Shown here one piece after another: positions 1-7,669 of a DNA stretch of 64,000 nt. The notes beneath the pieces were generated by a model, which saw only the letters and a program-made list of their open reading frames with translations, was not told the DNA's origin and ran no database searches. Position 1 is the stretch's first letter. The number at the start of each line of letters is the position of its first letter. The translations under genes were made by a program, and so were the position numbers. Source of the DNA: an uncultured Clostridia bacterium (GTDB lineage Bacteria > Bacillota > Clostridia > Christensenellales > CAG-917); contig CAKQGN010000004.1 of NCBI GenBank assembly GCA_934233745.1, positions 62,001 through 126,000 on the forward strand, in the 5' to 3' direction.

Positions 1-1548
1 GTCCCACTTGAAATGCTCGCTCCACCCGTCGAATTTCGCGCCGAGTTCATATGCCCTTTCTATAACGTAGGACTGTTTTCTATCCCCTCTTGCGAGAGCC
101 GCTTCCAGCACCGAGGTTTCCGCCCCGTGCCAAGAGAAAGACACGCCCTTTATCTCACGCAAAAGACCTCTCAGATAGTTTTGTTTTCGTTTCATCTCGT
201 CCATGGAGATTTGCGCTTCCCATTGAAACGGCGTGCAGGGCTTGGGAATAAACACGGCGCAACTCACCGAAATATTCAAACCGCGTTTGGAGCGTTTTTG
301 CCAGTAGAGTTGTTTAAGGCGCTTGCAAATCTCGGCAATACCTTGAATATCCTCGTCGGTTTCGGTGGGAAGTCCCATCATAAAATACAGTTTTACGCTG
401 TCATAACCCGCCTCGAACGCAACGGAAATTTTTTCAATCTCCTCTTCCGTAACGTTCTTATTGATGACATTACGCAGCCTTTGCGTGCCTGCCTCGGGCG
501 CGAACGTAAGCGAACTTCTGCGAGAATTGTTTGCCATATCGGGCTTAAAACTGCTTATTCTCAAACTCGGCAAAGCAAGATTTATGCGCTTTTGCTTGCA
601 ATACTCTCCAAGCTCCGTTTCCAGCTCTTCGAGTCCCGTATAATCGCTTGTGGACAGCGAGCAAAGCGAAATCTCGTTGAATCCCGTGCTATCCATCATT
701 TCTTTTGCTATTTCGGCGCAACGCTTTGCACTGCGCTCCCTTATGGGACGATACCAAAATCCCGCCTGGCAGAATCTGCAACCGCTTGCGCAGCCGCGAT
801 ATAGCTCAAGTGTGGCTCTGTCGTGTACCGCCTCGATGTTCGCGACAAGGGGACGAGTGGGATATTCTGCGTTTTCGAAATCCTGCACCACCGCTTTCAC
901 AACGGTTTCACCGTCTTTGTGCAAAGAAGGTACATATGCTCCTTCCATACCCTTGACTTTTTGCAAAATTTCCTGCTTCGAAAGCCCTTGTTCTCTACCC
1001 TCGGTGACGACTTTGAGAATTGCGATGTCCGCCTCCTCTCCCTCGCCGACCAGAATTATATCGAAAAAGTCCGCAAACGGTTCGGGATTGACCGAGCAAG
1101 GCCCTCCCGCAAGCAAAACGGGGTAAGAGTCGTCTCTGTCTTTTGCTCTGAAAGGAATCTGCGCCAAATCGAGCATATAAAGCACGTTGGTGTAAAGCAA
1201 TTCGAAGCCGACGGAAAATCCGACCACCGTGAAATCTTTGAGCGGTTTTTTCGTTTCGAGCGACAAAAGCGGAATGTTGTTTTCTTTTAGTTTTTTTGCA
1301 AAATCGAGCGCGGGCGCATAACACCTCTCGGCAACGTACCCCTCGGTTTTATTTACTATGTCGTACAAAATCGCAACGCCGAGATTGCTCATTCCGATTT
1401 CGTAAAGTTCGGGAAAACAAAAAACCATATCCCCTTTCCTTTTTTTGTTCATATCGGGGATATTCCATTCTCCGCCCGCATATCTTGCAGGCTTTTCGAC
1501 TTCGCCGAGCAAAGCGAAATATTTTTGTTTGTAATCTTGATTTTGCAT
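1..1548 (-). CDS. B12-binding/radical SAM protein, TIGR03960-like (partial, 3' end outside window)
   Basis: The frame stays open from an ATG at 1548 to the window edge, giving 516 codons. Early residues resemble the TIGR03960 family (a FPELYEIGMSNLG segment near residue 48), followed by a B12-binding-like Rossmann region containing LLAGGPCSVNPEPF. The radical SAM cluster CxxxCxxC (C253, C257, C260, in RGCASGCRFCQAGF) binds the 4Fe-4S cluster and S-adenosylmethionine. The last visible residues, FDGWSEHFKW, are a typical C-terminal signature of this family, so only a modest piece is missing. Members usually sit beside a DUF2344 (TIGR03936) gene and an RNase G-type gene, which would lie left of base 1. 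The precise reaction is not known for this family. The start is inferred from family alignment; no strong ribosome binding site is seen. Confidence 0.82.
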   Translation of the reverse strand, partial: MQNQDYKQKYFALLGEVEKPARYAGGEWNIPDMNKKRKGDMVFCFPELYEIGMSNLGVAILYDIVNKTEGYVAERCYAPALDFAKKLKENNIPLLSLETKKPLKDFTVVGFSVGFELLYTNVLYMLDLAQIPFRAKDRDDSYPVLLAGGPCSVNPEPFADFFDIILVGEGEEADIAILKVVTEGREQGLSKQEILQKVKGMEGAYVPSLHKDGETVVKAVVQDFENAEYPTRPLVANIEAVHDRATLELYRGCASGCRFCQAGFWYRPIRERSAKRCAEIAKEMMDSTGFNEISLCSLSTSDYTGLEELETELGEYCKQKRINLALPSLRISSFKPDMANNSRRSSLTFAPEAGTQRLRNVINKNVTEEEIEKISVAFEAGYDSVKLYFMMGLPTETDEDIQGIAEICKRLKQLYWQKRSKRGLNISVSCAVFIPKPCTPFQWEAQISMDEMKRKQNYLRGLLREIKGVSFSWHGAETSVLEAALARGDRKQSYVIERAYELGAKFDGWSEHFKWD

Positions 1549-1599
1549 CGCTGTATCGTATTTATTGTTAAGATGTGAATGACTTTTAGTTTTGTTCGC

Positions 1600-1770
1600 T
1601 TGCGCGCGAAGCACGCCCTCACCAAGCATGCACTCGCACAAAATTTTGAGTTTTTATCCGTCTTATTTTGAGAGTAAAGAAGGCTTGCGCGGTTAGCAGT
1701 GCAGAAACCTATCGAGGCTCTCGGCAAAACTCACGCTTGCGCGTTGCCGTTGCCTTAGCAACGGTTCATG
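1600..1770 (+). repeat. Dispersed non-coding repeat, copy D (middle module only, diverged)
   Basis: This stretch aligns with the middle part of the repeats at 5349-6064 and 43864-44577. It shares a GTTCG...CTTGCG start, ACCAAGCA, a GCGCGG segment, the 15-base string CGAGGCTCTCGGCAA with copy C, and the GCGTTGCCGTTGCCT end. It carries neither the 5' module nor the terminal module. Its right end runs into the stop codon of the leftward glucokinase gene (1755), where CCGTTGC/GCAACGG forms a hairpin that may serve as that gene's terminator. Confidence 0.6.
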
Positions 1771-2699
1771 CACAGAGCAGCCGCGCCGATAATGCCTGCG
1801 TCGTTTTTGAGCGTTGCCGCAACCACCTTGACTTTGGGAGTATATTCCGCGCCGTATTTGTTTCTGGACACGTATCTTTGCAAAGGCTTGATGATATTGT
1901 CGCCCTGATTCGATATTCCGCCGCCGATAATTATGACTTCGGGCGCAAAGATGTTTGCATAGTTGACAAGCCCGACTCCGACGTATTTGATATACCGTTT
2001 GACAACGGCAATCGCAGTCTTGTCACCCTCTTTTGCGCAATCGAACACGATTTTCCCGCTGTTGCCGTCTTCCTCGACTTTTTTTGCAAGAAGGCTGTCG
2101 GGGTGCTTTTCGCAGGCGGTCTGAATCTGATTCATAAGTGCGGTTGCCGACGCATATGCCTCATAACAGCCTTTCTTTCCGCAGCCGCACACGGCACCGC
2201 CGAGATTTATCTGAATGTGTCCGCCTTCCGCGCCTGCCGAGCGGTTGCCCGTGATAAGCCTTCCGTCCGCCACAATGCCCGTTCCTACCCCCGTGCCGAG
2301 AGTCACCATAACCGCATTTTTTGCGCCGTTGCCTGCGCCGAACATGGTTTCTCCAAGTGCCGCACAGTTTGCGTCGTTTGAGAGTTTTACGTTTTTAATC
2401 TGAGTTTTTTCGGCAATCATTCTCGTCATCGGAGTATTGCGGAAATTGATATTGCACGAGTAACGCACAATGCCTTTTTCGTCATAAATCGAACCGGGAC
2501 AGCCTATGCCCACGCCCTCGATTTCGTCCTTGCAGTCTTTCACAAGGTCCTCGATGAGATTTGCAATGTCCTGCACAATGAGATAATCTTCTTTGCCGGG
2601 AGATGTCACGACGACTTTTCTTGCGATAATATTGCCCTTTTCGTCAACGATACCGCCCTTTATGGTCATACCGCCGATGTCGATGCCAACGTATTTCAT
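1755..2699 (-). CDS. glcK: ROK family glucokinase
   Basis: Predicted cytoplasmic ATP-dependent sugar kinase of the ROK family, most likely converting glucose to glucose 6-phosphate. The 314-residue protein opens with the phosphate-binding motif DIGGMTIKGG (7-16). It has the catalytic Asp in SNDANCAALGE (D109), the GTGVGTG loop (135-141), and the ROK zinc site built from H161 and the cysteines of CGCGKKGC (C171, C173, C178), followed by E180. The ATG at 2699 was chosen over an upstream TTG because a GAGG ribosome site lies just before it and homologues begin MKYVGIDIGG. It is monocistronic, lying between two copies of the dispersed repeat. A related ROK kinase acting on another hexose or an N-acetylhexosamine cannot be excluded. 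Confidence 0.88.
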   Translation of the reverse strand: MKYVGIDIGGMTIKGGIVDEKGNIIARKVVVTSPGKEDYLIVQDIANLIEDLVKDCKDEIEGVGIGCPGSIYDEKGIVRYSCNINFRNTPMTRMIAEKTQIKNVKLSNDANCAALGETMFGAGNGAKNAVMVTLGTGVGTGIVADGRLITGNRSAGAEGGHIQINLGGAVCGCGKKGCYEAYASATALMNQIQTACEKHPDSLLAKKVEEDGNSGKIVFDCAKEGDKTAIAVVKRYIKYVGVGLVNYANIFAPEVIIIGGGISNQGDNIIKPLQRYVSRNKYGAEYTPKVKVVAATLKNDAGIIGAAALCMNRC

Positions 2700-2813
2700 A
2701 AAAAACCTCAAAATCGTATTGAAATAATTTTATTATATGCGCGCGCAAAAGTCAAGAAGCAAGAACCGTGTTACTAAAGAATCAAGTGTTCGGCGCAAAC
2801 CTAAAATTAAAAA

Positions 2814-3082
2814 TTCTCCCTTCCTCACGTGTTTCCCCCACCGCCGTTCCCCCTTAAAAGGGAACCCACGGCGTCCGCTCCGCGTGGGGACACACTCGGC
2901 GCTCGCATAGATAGGGACATTTCTCTACTTATGCCACCGTCTTTTGTGCGCCGCTTCGCAACAACATGGCGCAGTTAGACGGTACAACCGTCAAGCTCGG
3001 CGCTCCAAGGCTCGCCGCCGTTGCGGCTCGAAATTCCGTCTTAAAAATTACACATTCCGTTTATGAGGAGACTTCGAACAAG
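2814..3082 (+). repeat. Dispersed non-coding repeat, copy A (5' module only)
   Basis: This fills most of the 392-base gap between glcK and the M50 protease gene; no coding sequence is supported here. It matches the 5' module of the copies at 5349 and 43864: TTCCTCACGTGT, GGCGCTCGCATAGATAG, ATTATGCCACCGTC-like, CGTCAAGCTCGG, CTCGCCGCC and CACATTCCGTTTAT. Nested helices are preserved, including ACCGTCT/AGACGGT around TGCGCC/GGCGCA. It stops about ten bases before the stop codon of the leftward M50 gene. Confidence 0.75.
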
Positions 3083-3091
3083 TTTTATATT

Positions 3092-3925
3092 TTAACTCTC
3101 TTTTATATTTCCTTTTAAGGCTTCACTGATCCCGGTAATTAATTTATTTTTAACGGCAATGTTTTTCAAATCTTCTTCGGTGAGAGTGCGCAAAAGTTTG
3201 CCGTCGTCAACTATGTCAAACGTGGTTTTCGTCAGCCTGCCGACATGATGAAACAAGCGCAAAATCGGCGTGTTTTTTGAAATTTCCACACGCTTTATTT
3301 CCACTCCGAGGTCATAGTTTTTGCAAGCGACGTCGAGAACGCTCGAATAGGTTTCGTCCTTGCTTGCAAAGGTTGCGCCGTAAAACAAAAACACGGCGAT
3401 TATACCGAACGTAAAATTCAATCCGAAAAAAAACGAACCGATAAACAGCCCGAAAAACACAAACGAAGTTACGATTCCCGCAATTTGCAAACCTTTGATT
3501 GCTTTGAGTTTGTTTTTGCAAAAACCCAGCACCACCCTCGAGCCGTCAAGAGGATATACAGGCAAAAGATTGAACAATCCCAGCGACAAGTTTGCATACA
3601 AAAATGCAATCGTATACGGATACGATGAGGGCGCAAGCCACCAAAGCCCGAGGGTGATGAGCGCAAGCAAAAGATTTGCCAAAGGGCCTGCAAGCCCTAT
3701 AAGCACGCTTGACGTTTTGTCGAAATTTTCGCCTGCGCTCATCATTGCCCCGTACGGCAAAAGCACGACTTTTTTGACTACGTATCCCCTTTCTCTCGCC
3801 ATAAGCGCATGCGCGCCTTCGTGGAAGAGTAGCGCAAGCAAAGTCCAAACAAAATCAAGCGCATGTCCGAACGCCACAAGCGCAAGGGCAAGCGCAAAAA
3901 AGAGAGGATTAACCTTGAATTTCAT
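3092..3925 (-). CDS. Site-2 protease family (M50) membrane metalloprotease, SpoIVFB-like
   Basis: Predicted zinc intramembrane protease of 277 residues. The first zinc motif HEGAH (35-39) sits in transmembrane helix 1-2, and the second, NLLPVYPLDG with D127, lies in a later helix, the arrangement of S2P/SpoIVFB enzymes. Four to six hydrophobic segments occupy roughly residues 5-30, 75-100, 105-125 and 150-185. The last 90 residues are soluble and resemble a degenerate CBS/PDZ-like regulatory region. SpoIVFB releases pro-sigma-K in Bacillus, but family members also cleave other membrane substrates, and no SpoIVFA partner is adjacent. The gene follows a small membrane-protein gene and minE-minD in the same direction, so it may belong to a Min operon. 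The assignment to sporulation is inference. Confidence 0.85.
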   Translation of the reverse strand: MKFKVNPLFFALALALVAFGHALDFVWTLLALLFHEGAHALMARERGYVVKKVVLLPYGAMMSAGENFDKTSSVLIGLAGPLANLLLALITLGLWWLAPSSYPYTIAFLYANLSLGLFNLLPVYPLDGSRVVLGFCKNKLKAIKGLQIAGIVTSFVFFGLFIGSFFFGLNFTFGIIAVFLFYGATFASKDETYSSVLDVACKNYDLGVEIKRVEISKNTPILRLFHHVGRLTKTTFDIVDDGKLLRTLTEEDLKNIAVKNKLITGISEALKGNIKES

Positions 3926-3946
3926 CAGGATAAACCCCTTGTTGTG

Positions 3947-4186
3947 TCAGATAGACGCCACTATGCTTGATATATTCGATAGCGTTTCGACAATGGAAGT
4001 CGCTCTGAAAATGTTTGCAAACAAGAAGCCGAGCGACACAAAAACACCGATTGCAACGGGTATAATCGCAACGTCCAAAGCGTCGAGTACGCCCTTTTTG
4101 AGCCTGCGTTTTTTGCCCGTGCGATTGTCAACGAAATTGTTTTTGGAGATTTCTACGTCAAGTTTTTTGCTTTCATCAAATTCCAT
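3947..4186 (-). CDS. Small single-pass membrane protein of unknown function
   Basis: A 79-residue protein with a charged N-terminal half, a basic patch (KKRRLKK) and one hydrophobic helix at about residues 40-62 (VAIIPVAIGVFVSLGFLF), followed by a short polar tail. The ATG at 4186 is preferred over a GTG nine bases upstream because that GTG lies inside the ribosome site GAGGTGG. It lies 21 bases upstream of the M50 protease gene and 74 bases after minE, all on the minus strand, so it could be a partner or substrate of the protease. I recognise no family. Confidence 0.6.
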   Translation of the reverse strand: MEFDESKKLDVEISKNNFVDNRTGKKRRLKKGVLDALDVAIIPVAIGVFVSLGFLFANIFRATSIVETLSNISSIVASI

Positions 4187-4260
4187 ATTTGCCACCTCGC
4201 ATATACTCTATTCGAGAGCGCGGCAAAATATAACCTGTGCTTTTCAATCGCCGCAAAAAA

Positions 4261-4512
4261 TCAAAATCTTCGCATGTCGAGAGTCGTTTCAAACTGCTTT
4301 ATCCTTGTCGCATTTGCCTCTATGCAAATTCGATACTCCCCTTTTTCGCCTTGTTCGACTTGGATTTTTGCTCTTCCGTCAAGCGAAAAATAATCGCCGA
4401 GAACATTGTTGACGTCATTTTCGAGCGCGGTCGAAAATCCTTCTTTTATGCCAACCTTGTCTTGCGTGAGCATCTTGCGCATTCGATTCGCTATCTCTTT
4501 TGACGCTTTCAT
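4261..4512 (-). CDS. minE: Cell division topological specificity factor MinE
   Basis: An 83-residue MinE-like protein. It has an N-terminal alpha region that contacts MinD and stimulates its ATPase (about residues 1-30), then the dimerising beta domain pattern around VNNVLGDYFSLDGRAKIQV. With MinD it would create the oscillating or polar gradient that keeps the division septum at mid-cell. Its ATG overlaps the minD stop by four bases (ATGA), the usual minD-minE coupling. No MinC is visible in the window. Confidence 0.82.
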   Translation of the reverse strand: MKASKEIANRMRKMLTQDKVGIKEGFSTALENDVNNVLGDYFSLDGRAKIQVEQGEKGEYRICIEANATRIKQFETTLDMRRF

Positions 4513-5258
4513 CTGAACCTCCAGAATCTCCTTTTGGGCGCAATATCGACAAACACTTTGCTGTTTTGAGCAACGTTTTTGGCAAGTACGTCGTATGCGC
4601 GGTTGGATACTGCGTGCTGCGGTATCGTGCCGAGCTGCTGATAGAGCGTTATCATATCGTCGTCGGGAATAACTCCTATCGGCACGGCGTGCAAAAGAGA
4701 ACTTATCTCGCTTGCCGACAGCATTTCACCCCTTGCAATCATATCCGCGCGCACCCTATTGACAACAAGCGAAACGTCTTTGAGCCGATAGCTTGCAAGC
4801 AGGCTTATCACCTTGTCCGCATCGCGTATCGCGGATGCCGAGGGAGTTGTCACAACGATTGCTTCCTCACATGCCGAAACCGCCCTGTGAAATCCGTGTT
4901 CTATGCCTGCAGGACAATCCACAATCACAAAATCGAACTCGCAAAGTCCGTCCACGACGTTTCTGAACGCTTGCGCCGTGATTTGAGAGCAATCCCGTGA
5001 CGACGGCAGTATCTTCATCGGGCTTTCCGAATCGCTCACAAGTGCCTGAAACGCACGACATCTGCCTTGAAGCACGTCGCCTATATCATACACGACTCGC
5101 CTTTCTATGCCTGTCACGACATCGAGATTATTAAGCCCGACGTCCCCGTCCACAAGCGCAACCTTGTATCCCGCAAGCGCAAGTTTGCGTCCAAGCGTTG
5201 CCGTGACGGTGGTTTTGCCAACTCCGCCCTTTCCCGAAGTAACAACGATTTTTCTCAT
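4509..5258 (-). CDS. minD: Septum site-determining ATPase MinD
   Basis: A 249-residue deviant-Walker ATPase. The N-terminal KGGVGKTT motif (10-17), the VDGDVGLNNLDVV switch region and FDFVIVDCPAGIE (Walker B-like) are all clear. The last residues, KRRFWRFR, form a basic amphipathic membrane-targeting helix. MinD binds the membrane as an ATP dimer and is displaced by MinE. The start MRKIVV at 5258 is used because homologues begin there; an in-frame GTG at 5282 would add eight residues without a ribosome site. It is followed by minE with a four-base overlap. The 90 bases upstream contain a TTGACA but no convincing -10 box. Confidence 0.9.
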   Translation of the reverse strand: MRKIVVTSGKGGVGKTTVTATLGRKLALAGYKVALVDGDVGLNNLDVVTGIERRVVYDIGDVLQGRCRAFQALVSDSESPMKILPSSRDCSQITAQAFRNVVDGLCEFDFVIVDCPAGIEHGFHRAVSACEEAIVVTTPSASAIRDADKVISLLASYRLKDVSLVVNRVRADMIARGEMLSASEISSLLHAVPIGVIPDDDMITLYQQLGTIPQHAVSNRAYDVLAKNVAQNSKVFVDIAPKRRFWRFR

Positions 5259-5879
5259 ATTCACATAATAAAAAACAGACACGGTATATAGATGTCTGCT
5301 TGTGTCGAAAAACGAGCGTGTTTGTCAAAATCTCACAAACACTCAAAAGATTGTACTCTAAATGCAACTTCCCCCTTCCTCACGTGTCTTATTTTCCTCT
5401 ACAAGAGTTGAACGGCGTGTACTCTATATTAGATGACCCCCCTCTTTCCCTCTCGGGCTTTTCTCCCGCCACTCAGTTAGAGGCAATTCTCCACAAGATT
5501 ATCCGTCGTTCGCGGGGGAGACAGTCGGCACTCGCATAGATAGGGACAATTCTCTAATTATGCCACTTCGCCTGCGTGGCGGCTACGCAACAGAATGCCA
5601 CGCATTCTCGTACTATACGTCAAGCTCGGTGCTCATATTCTCGCCGCCATTGCGGCTCGCACCCTGAATAGACACATACCGTTAATAAGTGCGCTTCGAA
5701 TAAGTATTCGTTTATCCGCTTGCGTGCTTTGCACGCTAATACCAAGCAGACAATCTTGCGGAACTGTGGCAGGAGATTTTGTCCCTGTTTGAACTGATAG
5801 CAAAGATTTTCTGCGCGGTATAAATTGCGAGAACAAGCGAGGTCAATGGCAACCGCCACTGTGTTTTCGTTTCTATTTA

Positions 5880-5914
5880 GGGGATTCCCACGTCGCTTTG
5901 CTCCTCGGAATGAC
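5880..5914 (-). repeat. REP-like extragenic palindromic element nested in repeat copy B
   Basis: The minus strand reads GTCATTCCGAGGAGCG, AAGCGACGTGGGAATCCCC in two adjoining pieces, a sequence type that I recognise as a common dispersed element in many bacteria. It is present in copy B but missing at the equivalent place in copies C and D, which suggests a later insertion into the larger repeat. Confidence 0.55.
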
Positions 5915-5947
5915 ATTTGAGGCGATTGCCATAACCTAGGCGCCGTT

Positions 5948-6063
5948 TGAGCAATTGAGATGAAGAACAATGAAGAGGCATCCGAATGGCAACCCTAATT
6001 TACTATGCGTAAATGAGTTGACAGGCGGATGCCTCTGACACAGTTATTCGCTCAATAGTGCTC
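5948..6063 (+). ncRNA. Terminal structured-RNA module of repeat copy B
   Basis: The plus strand folds as an outer helix GAGC-ATTGAG (5949-5959) with CTCAAT-GCTC (6051-6063), an 11-bp helix AGAGGCATCCG (5974-5984) with CGGATGCCTCT (6026-6036), and an apical hairpin TTTAC-TATGC-GTAAA (5999-6013). The segments GGCAACCCTAA, ATGAGTTGAC and TGACAC are unpaired and identical, or nearly so, in the copy at 44455. Paired changes between the two copies support the fold. Transcription is not shown and no known RNA class was recognised. Confidence 0.6.
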
Positions 6064-6064
6064 T

Positions 6065-7063
6065 TTAATACAATTTGACACCAAGCATATCAGATAATAG
6101 ATTCTTTTCGTCAAAGAACCTTGCGCCGCCGATGGCGATTGCGTTTTCGATGTCTTTGAGAGGCGTGACGGGAAGTTCGAGCGCTTGCTCCAAATATTCG
6201 ATAAGCCCGGGGATATGCAAAGAGCCGCCGGATACAAATATGCCTTTGCGCAAAATTTCGGCAGAAAGTTCGGGTGGAGTTTGATTGAGGACGGACATTA
6301 TGACCTCGATGATGTCGTCAACAAGCGGAATCACGGCGTCGCGCATTTGCTCGGCGGTGACATAGAGTGAGCGTGGCGAGCCGTCCGCACTGCCGCCGCT
6401 GACCGCATAACTGCCTTCATCGTTGACATAGAATGAAAGAGCGGATTTTTTGAGATTTTCTATGGTGAATTCGCCAACCTTCACGCCGTAATTCATATAC
6501 AAGCTGTCGATGATCGCATTGTTGAACGCGTCGCCCGCGATATTGACGGAGCAACCCGTTGCTATGCCGTGATTGGTGACAGCCGAAATTTCGGTTTTTC
6601 CGCCGCCGATGTCCACAAAAAGTCCGCCGATACTGTTGGTGTAGGCAAGAAGGCTCAATCCCGACTCGACGAGCGTGACTTCTTTTATTCCCGCTTTGAT
6701 GCAGCACTTTTCGACAGCGCGCCTGTCGGAGCCGGACGAAGACTCGCAAATGGACACGATGGCTTTGATTCTGGGCATAAAAATGCCTTCGGGGATAATC
6801 TTTTTCAAAAAGTAATGAAGAAGCATTGTTGCCATCTCTTCATCGACGATAATTCCCTCTTTTATGGGCGCGATGACTCTTGCGCCGCCGAGAGAACCGG
6901 TCATAACGCTCTCCGCTCTGTAACCTGCGTCGCGGATTTCGAGTCGATTGCGGGATTTTGTCGCAATAGCGATGGCAGGCTCGCGCAAAACAAGCCCTAT
7001 ACCCTTTTGGTAGATGGTGATAAACTTGCTTCCAAGGTCAATCGATAGTTCTATTGTAGCCAT
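6065..7063 (-). CDS. mreB: MreB/Mbl-family actin-like rod-shape protein
   Basis: A 332-residue bacterial actin homologue. It has the phosphate-1 loop region SIDLGSKFITIY near the N-terminus, the KEGIIVDEEMA segment typical of MreB, the phosphate-2 motif VDIGGGKTEISAV (about 152-164), and a C-terminal GGSLHIPGL adenosine motif. MreB filaments guide lateral wall synthesis beneath the membrane. The sequence is more divergent than canonical MreB, so it may be a second paralogue (Mbl/MreBH type). The ATG at 7063 has a GGAG site nine bases upstream and overlaps the 3' end of maf by 26 bases, so the two are translationally linked. No mreC or mreD follows; repeat copy B abuts its stop codon instead. 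Confidence 0.8.
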   Translation of the reverse strand: MATIELSIDLGSKFITIYQKGIGLVLREPAIAIATKSRNRLEIRDAGYRAESVMTGSLGGARVIAPIKEGIIVDEEMATMLLHYFLKKIIPEGIFMPRIKAIVSICESSSGSDRRAVEKCCIKAGIKEVTLVESGLSLLAYTNSIGGLFVDIGGGKTEISAVTNHGIATGCSVNIAGDAFNNAIIDSLYMNYGVKVGEFTIENLKKSALSFYVNDEGSYAVSGGSADGSPRSLYVTAEQMRDAVIPLVDDIIEVIMSVLNQTPPELSAEILRKGIFVSGGSLHIPGLIEYLEQALELPVTPLKDIENAIAIGGARFFDEKNLLSDMLGVKLY

Positions 7064-7631
7064 TGATAACTCCGACTCGGACGAGGGTGTCGCCGAGCTT
7101 TTCTTTGGGCAGTCCCATAATGTTGGAATAGCTGCCGCTGTATTTTTTCACTATTCTTTTGTCTTGAATCCCGTATGCGCCCGCCTTGTCAAAGGGTTTG
7201 CAATCGTCAATATACGCATAGATTTGCTCATCCGTCAAGCGTTTGAAGGTGACAAGCGATTTGACGCAAAACACTTTTTTTTGTCCTTTGCACGTCACGC
7301 AAACCCCCGTATATACGATATGCGTGCGTCCGTTGAGGCTTTTTATCATCTCGAAAGCACGCGCTCTGTCGTGCGGTTTTCCGTAAACTTTGCCGTCCAG
7401 AACGACGATTGTGTCCGCCGCAATGACGGTATCTTCCCTATGCTCGCAAGCTATATGTTCCGCCTTTGCGTCGGCAAGTTTTTTGACAAGCAAAAACGGC
7501 AAACGGGATTTTATCTCGCTCTCGTCGATGTCGGCGGGGATAACCTCGTATTTTACGCCCATTTCGTCAAGAATTTCCTTTCGACGAGGGGATGACGAGG
7601 CGAGAATCACGGTATTTGAAAATTTGTTCAT
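7038..7631 (-). CDS. maf: Maf family nucleoside triphosphate pyrophosphatase
   Basis: A 197-residue Maf protein. The signature SSSPRRKEIL (13-22) and the conserved ADTIVVLDGKVYGKPHD segment identify the family, which hydrolyses non-canonical or pyrimidine nucleoside triphosphates (dTTP/UTP type, YhdE-like) to monophosphates. Maf genes commonly neighbour mreB genes, as here, where the 3' end overlaps the mreB-like start by 26 bases. The gene begins 38 bases after the ppx gene and probably shares its transcript. The exact substrate cannot be told from sequence alone. Confidence 0.9.
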   Translation of the reverse strand: MNKFSNTVILASSSPRRKEILDEMGVKYEVIPADIDESEIKSRLPFLLVKKLADAKAEHIACEHREDTVIAADTIVVLDGKVYGKPHDRARAFEMIKSLNGRTHIVYTGVCVTCKGQKKVFCVKSLVTFKRLTDEQIYAYIDDCKPFDKAGAYGIQDKRIVKKYSGSYSNIMGLPKEKLGDTLVRVGVINGYNRTID

Positions 7632-7669
7632 TATTTGTCCGATTCGATTATATTTTCCAATCGTTCAGC

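Larger units (their letters stand above)
5349..6064 (+). repeat. Dispersed non-coding repeat, copy B (full length, about 715 bases)
   Basis: This explains the roughly 800-base gap between minD and the mreB-like gene. It aligns almost end to end with 43864-44577. Landmarks in order are GTACTCTAAATGCAAC, CACGTGT, CTCTACAAG, GTGTACTCTA, TTATCCGTCGTTCG, GGGGGAGACA, CACTCGCATAGATAG, TATGCCAC, CGTCAAGCTCGG, CTCATATTCTCGCCGCC, CACATACCGTT, GCGTGCTTTGCACGC, AAGCAGACAATCTTGCG, ACTGTGGCAGGAG, GATAGCAAAGATTTTCTG, then the structured terminal module. Helix TGCGTGGC/GCCACGCA replaces TGCGCC/GGCGCA of copies A and C at the same place, so pairing is preserved while sequence changes. Minus-strand reading frames through it shift between copies, which argues against coding. 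Confidence 0.8.

Noticed and set aside
5620..5970. Minus-strand reading frame of 116 codons inside repeat copy B
   Set aside because: The related peptide in copy C (near 44206-44481) continues in a different frame after an indel, no ribosome site exists, and conserved helices explain the sequence better.
5948..6063. Known riboswitch or self-cleaving ribozyme identity for the structured module
   Set aside because: Compared by eye with SAM, c-di-GMP, TPP, hammerhead, twister, pistol and HDV consensus cores; none fits, so only a new-structure claim is made.
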